In this document: in pieces, positions 1-5,085 of the stretch
Layout of the letters: each line of letters opens with the position of its first letter
Position numbering within the stretch: the stretch's first letter is position 1
Assembly: GCA_900547805.1 (NCBI GenBank)
Contig: URIE01000122.1
Span: 1-5,089, forward strand
DNA: 5,089 nucleotides
Source of the DNA: an uncultured Collinsella sp.
GTDB lineage: Bacteria > Actinomycetota > Coriobacteriia > Coriobacteriales > Coriobacteriaceae
Direction of reading: 5' to 3'
Notes under the pieces: model-generated
What the model saw: only the letters and a program-made list of their open reading frames with translations
Told to the model about the DNA's origin: nothing
Database searches by the model: none
Made by a program: the position numbers and the translations under genes

Positions 1-903
1 GGTCAGTTGCGTGCGATCGACATGCGTGTAGACCTGCGTGGTCGAAATATCGGCATGGCCCAAAATCTCCTGCAGCACACGCAGGTCGGCACCGCCCGCG
101 AGCATGTGGGTGGCAAAGGAGTGGCGCAGGGTGTGGGGATGGAGCCCAACCAGCCCCACCTGGCGCCCATACCGCTCGCATATCGCATGCACGGCCTGGC
201 GCGACAGGCGACGTCCGTTCTTATTTAAAAAGACCGCCGAGGTCTCCGTCCCGTGAGCATGCGCGGCCAGGAGAGAGCGCCCGTCAGTTACATAAAGCGC
301 CAGAGCTCGCGCCGCGCTTCCCACCAGTGGGGACAGGCGTTCCTTTGAGCCCTTACCGCGAACGAGTACAAAGCCATCGTCAATATGGATATCGCCCACA
401 TCGAGCCCAACCAGCTCACTCACACGCAAACCGCATCCGTAGAGCACTTCCAAGATGGCATGGTCGCGCAGTCCCATCTCGCCCTCGGGAAAGTCTTGAT
501 CGAGCAGCGCCGAGACATCCTCCACCGATAGATACTCCGGCAAACGCTCAGCCTTTTTAGGCAGGCGCAACGCCGCCGTCGGGTTTTGGGCCACGGCCCC
601 ATCGCGCACCAAAAAGGCATGCAGGCCCTTCACGGCCGCAAGCGCACGCTCCACCGAGGCATCGGAATAGCCCCCATCGCGACGGTCGGCGACAAAGCCC
701 TCCACGACCTGACGGCTCACATCTTCAAAAGACACAATACCCGCCCGCTCCAGATAGGCGCAGTACGTCGTCAGGTCACGACGATAGGCCGCAATCGTGT
801 TGCGCGCCAAACCCCGCTCGACCGCGAGGTAATCGAGATACTCCCCCGCCGCCACGGCGAGCGACGAGGGAGTAGCTTCGGTATGTTCTTTGTTCGCCGG
901 CAC
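1..903 (-). CDS. xerD: XerD-type site-specific tyrosine recombinase (3' end cut by window)
   Basis: Tyrosine recombinase that, with a partner recombinase, resolves chromosome dimers at dif sites in the terminus during division. Translation from a GTG at 903 gives 301 residues. The N-terminal SAM-like core-binding domain spans about residues 15-105 and the catalytic domain about 120-301. All six catalytic residues are visible: R160 (in YGCGLRVSEL), K184 (GKGSKER), H257 and R260 (HTLRHSFATH), H283 (LGHADISTTQ) and nucleophile Y292 (VYTHV). Their spacing (24, 3, 23, 9 residues) equals that of E. coli XerD. The frame is still open at base 1; about ten C-terminal residues are expected beyond the window. 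The GTG lies 2 nt after the pyrG stop with only a weak upstream GGA, so expression probably relies on coupling to pyrG. The next in-frame GTG, at 855, has no better ribosome binding site. The pyrG neighbourhood and the DISTTQVYTHV segment favour XerD over XerC, but the two are hard to separate by eye. Confidence 0.95.
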   Translation of the reverse strand, partial: MPANKEHTEATPSSLAVAAGEYLDYLAVERGLARNTIAAYRRDLTTYCAYLERAGIVSFEDVSRQVVEGFVADRRDGGYSDASVERALAAVKGLHAFLVRDGAVAQNPTAALRLPKKAERLPEYLSVEDVSALLDQDFPEGEMGLRDHAILEVLYGCGLRVSELVGLDVGDIHIDDGFVLVRGKGSKERLSPLVGSAARALALYVTDGRSLLAAHAHGTETSAVFLNKNGRRLSRQAVHAICERYGRQVGLVGLHPHTLRHSFATHMLAGGADLRVLQEILGHADISTTQVYTHVDRTQLT

Positions 904-905
904 CC

Positions 906-2567
906 TTAGTCCGTAGCGAGGTTCATGGGCGTCACCTGCAGACGGTCGACACCCTCGTGCTGGCCGATCGAAGCGCGCACGAACTCGCGGAACAGCGGCT
1001 GCGGGTTGGTCGGGCGGCTCTTGAACTCGGGATGAGCCTGGGTTGCCACATACCACGGATGCACGTCGCGCGGCAGCTCGACCATCTCGACCAGGCGCTC
1101 GTCGGGCGACAGACCCGAGATAACCAAGCCGGCGTCCTCGAGCTGGTCACGGAAGGCGTTGTTGAACTCAAAGCGATGACGGTGACGTTCGTAGACGAGT
1201 TCCTCGCCATATGCCTCGCGAGCAAGGGTATCGGCGGCGAGCTTGCACGGATAGGCGCCCAGGCGCATGGTGCCGCCCTTCTCGGTCACGTCCTCCTGCG
1301 AGCTCATCAGATCGATGACGCTAAACGGGCCGTCCGGATCGAACTCGGAGGAGCTGGCGCCGGCAAGGCCGACGACGTTGCGGGCGAACTCGCACACGGC
1401 CACCTGCATACCCAGGCAAATGCCCAGATACGGAATCTTGTGCTCACGGGCAAACTCGGCCGCGAGGATCTTGCCCTCCAGGGCGCGCTTGCCAAAGCCG
1501 CCGGGGACCAGGATGCCCGAGGCGTCGCCCAGAACCTCGGAGACATTCTGCTCGTCGAGGCTCTCGCCGTCGACTAGCTGAACGTCCACATGGCGATCGT
1601 AGAAGACGCCCGCATGGTGCAGGGCCTCGATAACCGACAGGTACGCATCGGGCAGCTGCGTGTACTTACCCACGACGGCGATCTTCACCTTGTCGGCGTG
1701 ATGGTTGGCGTGATTCTGTTTGCGCAGGAACTCGTTCCACTCGCTCATGTCGCGCTCACGCGGATCCAGACCCAGGCGCTCGCAAATGCGCAGGTCAAAG
1801 TCCTGCTCGGCAAGCAGCTGCGGAACATCGTAAATGCTCGCGCAATCCTCGTTGGTAAAGACGCAATCGGTGTCGACGTCGCAGAAGCTTGCGATCTTTC
1901 CGCGGATAGCGTCATCGATATGGTGGTCGGAGCGCAGCACGATGATATCGGGCTGGATGCCAAAGCTGCGGAGCTCCTTGACGGAGTGCTGCGTCGGCTT
2001 AGTCTTGACCTCGTGGGCGGCGGCGATATAGGGAACGAGCGACACGTGGATGTAGCAGACGTTCTCGGGGCCGGCCTCCTTGCGGTACTGGCGGATGGCC
2101 TCGACAAACGGTTGGGACTCGATGTCGCCGATCGTGCCGCCCAGCTCGGTGATGACTACATCGGAGCCGGTCTGCTCCTCGATGCGGCGGAACTTGTCCT
2201 TAATGGCATTGGTGACGTGGGGAATCACCTGAACGGTACCGCCCAAAAAGTCGCCGCGACGCTCACGGGCGATTAGGCTTTTGTAGATGGCACCGGTCGT
2301 AAAGTTGGAATCGCGGGTCAGGTTCTCATCAATAAAGCGCTCGTAATGACCCAGGTCCAGGTCGGACTCGTAACCATCCTCGGTAACGAAGACCTCACCA
2401 TGCTGGAAGGGGCTCATGGTACCGGGGTCGACGTTCAGATACGGGTCGGCCTTTTGCATCGTTACCTTGTAGCCGCGTGACTTGAGCAGACGGCCCAATG
2501 AGGCCGCGGTAATACCCTTGCCTAGGGACGAAACCACGCCACCGGTTACGAACACATGCTTGGTCAT
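906..2567 (-). CDS. pyrG: CTP synthase (glutamine hydrolysing)
   Basis: Cytosolic enzyme for the last step of de novo CTP synthesis: UTP + ATP + glutamine gives CTP + ADP + phosphate + glutamate. The 553-residue product is full length (E. coli PyrG has 545). The N-terminal amidoligase domain (about 1-267) opens with VTGGVVSSLGKG, carrying the ATP-binding K17, then has DPYLNVDPGTMSP at 41-53, metal ligands D71 and E141, and the UTP-site segment KTKPTQHSVKELR at 188-200. The C-terminal class I glutamine amidotransferase domain (about 290-540) has the oxyanion GGFG at 356-359, nucleophile C384 in GICLGMQ, and H512 and E514 in AHPEF, so the triad is intact. The ATG at 2567 has a moderate CAGG ribosome binding site 9 nt upstream, and the protein starts where the family starts. 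It is first in a pair with xerD, behind its own likely promoter. No Bacillus-type attenuator (terminator between promoter and gene) is visible. No anomalies were seen in the coding region. Confidence 0.98.
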   Translation of the reverse strand: MTKHVFVTGGVVSSLGKGITAASLGRLLKSRGYKVTMQKADPYLNVDPGTMSPFQHGEVFVTEDGYESDLDLGHYERFIDENLTRDSNFTTGAIYKSLIARERRGDFLGGTVQVIPHVTNAIKDKFRRIEEQTGSDVVITELGGTIGDIESQPFVEAIRQYRKEAGPENVCYIHVSLVPYIAAAHEVKTKPTQHSVKELRSFGIQPDIIVLRSDHHIDDAIRGKIASFCDVDTDCVFTNEDCASIYDVPQLLAEQDFDLRICERLGLDPRERDMSEWNEFLRKQNHANHHADKVKIAVVGKYTQLPDAYLSVIEALHHAGVFYDRHVDVQLVDGESLDEQNVSEVLGDASGILVPGGFGKRALEGKILAAEFAREHKIPYLGICLGMQVAVCEFARNVVGLAGASSSEFDPDGPFSVIDLMSSQEDVTEKGGTMRLGAYPCKLAADTLAREAYGEELVYERHRHRFEFNNAFRDQLEDAGLVISGLSPDERLVEMVELPRDVHPWYVATQAHPEFKSRPTNPQPLFREFVRASIGQHEGVDRLQVTPMNLATD

Positions 2568-2580
2568 ATTGAGTTACCTG
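2568..2580 (-). promoter_or_regulatory. pyrG ribosome binding site overlapping the end of an upstream open frame
   Basis: In the minus sense the bases before the pyrG ATG read CAGGTAACTCAAT. AGG (2579-2577) is the only Shine-Dalgarno-like element and lies 9 nt from the start. The same AGG and the following TAA are the last sense codon and stop of the 16-codon upstream frame. A ribosome finishing that frame would therefore sit on the pyrG site. The overlap is seen directly; any role in control is inferred. Confidence 0.5.
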
Positions 2581-2624
2581 CGCTTCCCGTAGAAGTTGTC
2601 CATACACATCTTACGGGTCTTCAT
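2574..2624 (-). other. Possible 16-codon leader peptide upstream of pyrG
   Basis: An ATG at 2624 opens a frame of 16 codons, MKTRKMCMDNFYGKRR, ending in TAA 6 nt before the pyrG ATG. In-frame ATGs at codons 6 and 8 offer later starts. None has a clear ribosome binding site. The first ATG lies within or just after the proposed -10 region, so a transcript from that promoter may start inside the frame. Five of the 16 residues are basic. The position immediately before pyrG is suggestive, but a frame this short can arise by chance in a leader. It is recorded as a candidate only. Confidence 0.22.
2586..2617 (-). promoter_or_regulatory. Short hairpin in the pyrG leader
   Basis: CCCGTA (2617-2612 in the minus sense) pairs perfectly with TACGGG (2591-2586) across a 20-nt loop. 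The right arm ends 6 nt before the AGG ribosome binding site of pyrG. No T-run follows, so it is not a terminator. It could modulate access to the ribosome binding site, but six base pairs with a long loop is weak and may be chance. Confidence 0.25.
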
Positions 2625-2625
2625 T

Positions 2626-2654
2626 GTAATACTCGCGCCGCGGACCGTTCGCAA
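2626..2654 (-). promoter_or_regulatory. Candidate pyrG-xerD promoter
   Basis: In the minus sense a -35-like TTGCGA (2654-2649) is followed after 17 nt by TATTAC (2631-2626). A better -10 hexamer, TACAAT (2628-2623), overlaps it but with a 20-nt spacer. An A-rich tract (GAAAAA) lies just upstream of the -35 box. It sits downstream of the terminator of the preceding gene and about 60 nt before pyrG, where a promoter must lie if pyrG is not read through. Sigma-70-type matches are partial, so the exact hexamers are uncertain. Confidence 0.45.
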
Positions 2655-2688
2655 TTTTTCTCGCGTGCGATTGCATTTCTCAATCTTG

Positions 2689-2721
2689 AAACAAAACGCC
2701 GCCCGGTTTCCCAGGCGGCGT
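2689..2721 (-). terminator. Rho-independent terminator after the small winged-helix gene
   Basis: In the minus sense ACGCCGCCTGG (2721-2711) pairs with CCGGGCGGCGT (2706-2696) around a GAAA loop. This gives 11 pairs with one T-G wobble, followed by TTTTGTTT. It starts 24 nt after the stop codon at 2746. The U-tract direction shows that it serves minus-strand transcription. It separates this gene from pyrG, whose candidate promoter lies downstream. Confidence 0.92.
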
Positions 2722-2741
2722 CGTTATGGCAAGGGTTACAT

Positions 2742-2760
2742 GCTGCTATCGATCAGCAGC
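2742..2760 (-). repeat. Inverted repeat spanning the stop codon of the small regulator gene
   Basis: GCTGCT at 2742-2747 and AGCAGC at 2755-2760 are perfect inverted copies separated by 7 bases that contain the palindrome ATCGAT. The left copy includes part of the TAG stop at 2746-2748. It lies 20 nt before the terminator and may simply extend the 3' structure of the transcript. No function is evident. Confidence 0.3.
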
Positions 2761-3084
2761 CTCGTCCTCAAGCATTTCTTGAACGAGCATGCCGGTACGG
2801 ACGCCCTCAAGATACCACTCGCCACGTTCGGTGAGGCAAATACCATTTGCAAGCTGACCGCCGTCGTCGCTATAACGCGAGACGACATCAATCATGCCTT
2901 CGGAATCCAAGCGATCGATTGCGGCGCGGGCACGATACGGCGAAACCCCCACGCGCTCGGCAAGCGTTTTGCGCGAGAAACCATACGGCCCGCCATTGTC
3001 TTCGGTTTGCTGGTCGATCTCCATCAACACCAGCACCTCGACACGCTTCATATCGTTGACACTCGCACGACCCTTGCCCGCCAT
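2746..3084 (-). CDS. Small winged helix-turn-helix protein, probable transcriptional regulator
   Basis: A 112-residue soluble protein with no signal peptide or membrane segment. Residues 12-26 (DMKRVEVLVLMEIDQ) look like a first helix. FSRKTLAERVGVSPYRARAAIDRL at about 36-59 has the two-helix spacing of a DNA-binding helix-turn-helix, with the turn near G46-S48. SEGMIDVV... to ICLTERGEWYL at about 61-92 resembles a beta wing ending in the TERG(E/R) pattern common in MarR- and PadR-like folds. The C-terminus is acidic. The chosen ATG at 3084 has GGAGG (3094-3090) at 5 nt, the best ribosome binding site in the window. A GTG at 3138 would add 18 residues but has no properly spaced site. The gene stands alone: a terminator precedes it and another follows it. 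The target and ligand cannot be read from the sequence; autoregulation is only a guess. Not recognised as a named regulator. Confidence 0.85.
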   Translation of the reverse strand: MAGKGRASVNDMKRVEVLVLMEIDQQTEDNGGPYGFSRKTLAERVGVSPYRARAAIDRLDSEGMIDVVSRYSDDGGQLANGICLTERGEWYLEGVRTGMLVQEMLEDEAADR

Positions 3085-3089
3085 AGCAG

Positions 3090-3096
3090 CCTCCTC
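3090..3096 (-). promoter_or_regulatory. Strong ribosome binding site deciding the start of the small regulator
   Basis: In the minus sense GAGGAGG is followed by CTGCT and ATG at 3084. It matches the anti-Shine-Dalgarno sequence over seven bases at good spacing. It lies inside the longer reading frame that opens at the GTG at 3138, so it argues clearly for the shorter protein. Confidence 0.85.
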
Positions 3097-3117
3097 AAAC
3101 CGAGCACGAGCATCTAA

Positions 3118-3187
3118 CGCGCCGTGCGCGACCGACACACCTCACGATGGCAGGTAATATCCATCATGCGGCATCCCGCTAAGGATG
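3118..3187 (-). promoter_or_regulatory. Possibly structured leader of the small regulator gene
   Basis: Three short inverted repeats follow one another in the long untranslated region. They are CATCC/GGATG (3172-3176 with 3183-3187), GATGG/CCATC (3146-3150 with 3161-3165), and CGCGC-CGT-GCGCG (3118-3130). Each stem is only 5 bp, so chance is a fair explanation. No T-run or known riboswitch core was recognised. They could be operator half-sites or weak RNA stems in a leader of about 110 nt. Confidence 0.2.
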
Positions 3188-3201
3188 AAACAGTTACGGT
3201 T

Positions 3202-3209
3202 ATTGTATA
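3202..3209 (-). promoter_or_regulatory. Candidate -10 box for the small regulator gene
   Basis: TATACAAT in the minus sense (3209-3202) contains two overlapping good -10 hexamers and lies between the upstream terminator and the gene. No convincing -35 element is found 16-18 nt upstream. If used, transcription would start near 3195 and leave a leader of about 110 nt. Confidence 0.35.
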
Positions 3210-3273
3210 CCGCTCAAATTGTTTCTAGGCAGGTAAACGGCTATTTTTCGCCGAAATAGGCGCTTTATTGATC

Positions 3274-3306
3274 AAAAAGCCGTACCGGGCGCTAACCCGA
3301 TACGGC
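3274..3306 (-). terminator. Rho-independent terminator after the DUF1846 gene
   Basis: In the minus sense GCCGTATCGGG (3306-3296) pairs with CCCGGTACGGC (3289-3279) over 11 pairs with one wobble, with a 6-nt loop, followed by five Ts. It begins 34 nt after the TAA at 3343-3341. The T-run is only on the minus-sense side. It ends the DUF1846 transcript and isolates the small regulator downstream. Confidence 0.93.
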
Positions 3307-3340
3307 CAAAATGCAATGCAATTACCGCGGTGCTTCAAAC

Positions 3341-4822
3341 TTAGCGATGGAAGAAACCGCGGCGCTCAAACTTGGGCTCGCAGCACACGTTGATACCCAG
3401 TTTGCGCAGTACCGTCTCGTCCGTCGGCGAGATGATCACGCTAAAGAAGGCATCGCAACCGCGCAGCTGCTCCAGGCCCGAAAGGACGCGAGCGGCCGTC
3501 TCACTCGTGGCCGAGGTGATCGACAGCGCCATAAGCGTCTCGTCGGTGTGGAGGCGCGGGTTTTTGCTGCCCAGGAAATGCGTCTTGAGCTTGCTGATGG
3601 GCTCGATCGCCTCATCGCTAATGACCTCGAGCTCAAGGTCGACGCCCGAGACATGCTTGAGGGCGTTCATAATGAGCGAACTTGCGGCGCCCAGGCGCGT
3701 GGAGGTCTTACCGGTCACCACGGAGCCATCGGGCATGACCATGGCACCCACGGGACCACCCGTCAGCTGCTCCCTGGTGAGGGCCGCCGAGCGCGCCGGT
3801 GAGTAGTTCTTATCGATGCCGGCTTTCTTCATAATAATCTTGAGACGGTCGACTTGCTCATCGCCCACGCCGGTACGGCGCACATTTTCGACCGCGGTAA
3901 AGTAGCGGCGGACGATCTCCATCTTGGAAGCGTCGCGGCAGGCATCGTCATCGGTGATGGCAAAGCCGACCATATTGACGCCCATGTCCGTAGGGCTCTG
4001 GTAGGGGCTCTTGCCCAGGATCTTTTCCATCAGGGCACGGACTACCGGGAAGGCCTCGACGTCGCGGTTGTAGTTGACCGTGGTCTTGTTGTAGGCCTCA
4101 AGGTGGAAGGAGTCGATGATGTTGGCGTCATCGAGGTCTGCCGTGGCGGCCTCGTAGGCAATGTTGACCGGATGCGTAAGGGGCAGATTCCAAACCGGGA
4201 AGGTCTCGAATTTGGCATAGCCGGCGGCCGTGCCATGCTTGTGCTCGTGATAGAGCTGAGACAGGCAGGTGGCAAGCTTGCCCGAGCCAGGACCGGGGGC
4301 AGTGACCACGACGAGCGGTCGGGTGGTCTCAACAAACTCGTTCTTGCCGTAGCCATCATCGGACACGATCAGATCGACATCGTGCGGGTAGCCCTCGATG
4401 GGATAGTGCAGCTTGGCAGGAATGCCGAGCGCGTTCAGGCGGTTGCGGAACACATCGGCAGCAGGCTGGCCGGCGTACTGGGTGATGACCACAGCCGCGA
4501 CGGCAAAGCCGTTGCCGCGGAACAAGTCAACCAGGCGCAGCACATCCTCGTCATAGGTAATGCCAAGGTCACCGCGAGCCTTGTTTTTCTCGATGTGGTT
4601 CGCGTTGATCGCGATGATAACCTCGACATCGTCGGCGATGCTCTTGAGCATGCGGAACTTGCTATCCGGCTCAAAACCCGGCAGCACGCGGCTCGCGTGA
4701 TAGTCGTCAAACAGCTTGCCGCCAAACTCCAAATACAGCTTGCCGCCAAACTGCGAGATGCGCTCCTTAATATGAGCGGCCTGCAGCTCGATATACTTCG
4801 CGTTGTCGAAACCCTGGCGCAT
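3341..4822 (-). CDS. DUF1846 family protein with P-loop-like motif
   Basis: A complete, soluble 493-residue protein of the DUF1846 family (PF08903), widespread in Firmicutes and Actinomycetota; its biochemical role is not known to me. Family hallmarks in order are GFDNAKY at the N-terminus, GGKLYLEFGGKLFDDYHASR from residue 26 with VLPGF following, APGPGSGK at 175-182 (a GxGSGK phosphate-binding-like loop), THPVNIAYEAATADL near 216-230, PDGSVVTGKTS near 364-374, and KLGINVCCEP close to the C-terminus. The length agrees with the family. The ATG at 4822 is preferred because GGGAG precedes it by 6 nt and the family begins near the GFDN segment. An in-frame ATG at 4846 would add 8 residues but lacks a ribosome binding site and lies almost at the predicted transcription start. 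The gene is a single unit with a TATAAT box upstream and a terminator downstream. The family call is from recognition and is confident; nucleotide binding by the loop is inference. Confidence 0.93.
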   Translation of the reverse strand: MRQGFDNAKYIELQAAHIKERISQFGGKLYLEFGGKLFDDYHASRVLPGFEPDSKFRMLKSIADDVEVIIAINANHIEKNKARGDLGITYDEDVLRLVDLFRGNGFAVAAVVITQYAGQPAADVFRNRLNALGIPAKLHYPIEGYPHDVDLIVSDDGYGKNEFVETTRPLVVVTAPGPGSGKLATCLSQLYHEHKHGTAAGYAKFETFPVWNLPLTHPVNIAYEAATADLDDANIIDSFHLEAYNKTTVNYNRDVEAFPVVRALMEKILGKSPYQSPTDMGVNMVGFAITDDDACRDASKMEIVRRYFTAVENVRRTGVGDEQVDRLKIIMKKAGIDKNYSPARSAALTREQLTGGPVGAMVMPDGSVVTGKTSTRLGAASSLIMNALKHVSGVDLELEVISDEAIEPISKLKTHFLGSKNPRLHTDETLMALSITSATSETAARVLSGLEQLRGCDAFFSVIISPTDETVLRKLGINVCCEPKFERRGFFHR

Positions 4823-4836
4823 ATATGGCTCCCGTC
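4823..4836 (-). promoter_or_regulatory. Ribosome binding site choosing the ATG at 4822
   Basis: In the minus sense ACGGGAGCCATAT directly precedes the ATG at 4822, giving a GGGAG at 6-nt spacing. Nothing comparable precedes the ATG at 4846, where the bases read CTAGAACATTAA. Confidence 0.65.
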
Positions 4837-4861
4837 CCGTTTCCATTTAATGTTCTAGGCG

Positions 4862-4867
4862 ATTATA
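4862..4867 (-). promoter_or_regulatory. Perfect -10 box for the DUF1846 gene
   Basis: TATAAT in the minus sense (4867-4862) lies 39 nt before the preferred start codon. Transcription would begin near 4855-4850, leaving a leader of about 30 nt with the ribosome binding site inside it. The 16-18 nt spacer positions upstream hold GC-rich sequence with no -35 match, and TG is missing for an extended -10. The promoter may be weak or need an activator. Confidence 0.6.
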
Positions 4868-4932
4868 ACGGAGCCCGCCCTCCCCGATACCCAGACCATC
4901 AACAGGCACCAACCAAACATCCGTCAAACCTC

Positions 4933-5085
4933 TTATCGGACATATTTGGTGCAAACTAACCTGACCCCATTGCATCGCCCCATTACACCAACAACGGCAA
5001 CATCGCAGGTGGAGCAAAAGTCAGCGAAAGCCCACCAGAGCGAGCAAGGTGACGTGAAAGAGGAGGGCATAGGCCTTTTGGCCAT
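4933..5085 (-). other. Cys-rich 50-codon open frame, doubtful coding status
   Basis: ATG at 5085 opens a frame that begins MAKRPMPSSFTSPC and has five cysteines (positions 14, 24, 27, 39, 45) and a WW pair at 17-18. It ends in TAA at 4935-4933. No ribosome binding site is visible because the window ends 4 nt upstream, and the ATG is buried in the hairpin at 5065-5089. The other two minus-strand frames are also open here for 22 or more codons, and a plus-strand frame is open from 4859 to the window end. Such many-frame openness points to low stop-codon content or an extragenic repeat rather than a gene. I do not recognise a protein family. Confidence 0.2.
4946..4984. repeat. Repeat-like segment with CCTGACCCC and a 13-nt direct repeat
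   Basis: CCCCATT occurs at 4965-4971 and again at 4978-4984, one 13-nt step apart. It follows GGTGCAAACTAACCTGAC. The CCTGACCCC core resembles sequences I associate with extragenic elements near REP-associated Y1 transposases, but that is memory and could not be checked. No transposase gene is in the window. Confidence 0.25.

Noticed and set aside
586..909. Plus-strand open frame of 107 codons opposite xerD
   Set aside because: xerD with all catalytic residues occupies the minus strand here; the plus frame shows no motif.
957..2276. Long plus-strand open frames (957-1577 and 1590-2276) opposite pyrG
   Set aside because: They lie wholly antisense to an unmistakable full-length pyrG and read as composition-driven shadows of a GC-rich gene, with no recognisable domains.
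2689..2721. The hairpin and T-run as a CTP-responsive attenuator of pyrG
   Set aside because: It lies upstream of the candidate pyrG promoter and just after the preceding gene, so it is a normal 3' terminator of that gene.
3085..3138. Longer form of the small regulator starting at GTG 3138
   Set aside because: It has no suitably spaced ribosome binding site, while the ATG at 3084 has GGAGG at 5 nt.
3241..3259. CTATTT/AAATAG inverted repeat beyond the DUF1846 terminator
   Set aside because: A 6-bp AT-rich stem without a T-run and with a competing GC pairing (CGCC/GGCG); likely chance.
4823..4846. Longer form of the DUF1846 protein starting at ATG 4846
   Set aside because: No ribosome binding site, almost leaderless relative to the TATAAT box, and the family begins near the GFDN segment.
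3854..4858. A 334-codon plus-strand open frame opposite the DUF1846 gene
   Set aside because: It mirrors the codon positions of the DUF1846 gene on the other strand. The minus-strand protein has clear family motifs and this one has none.
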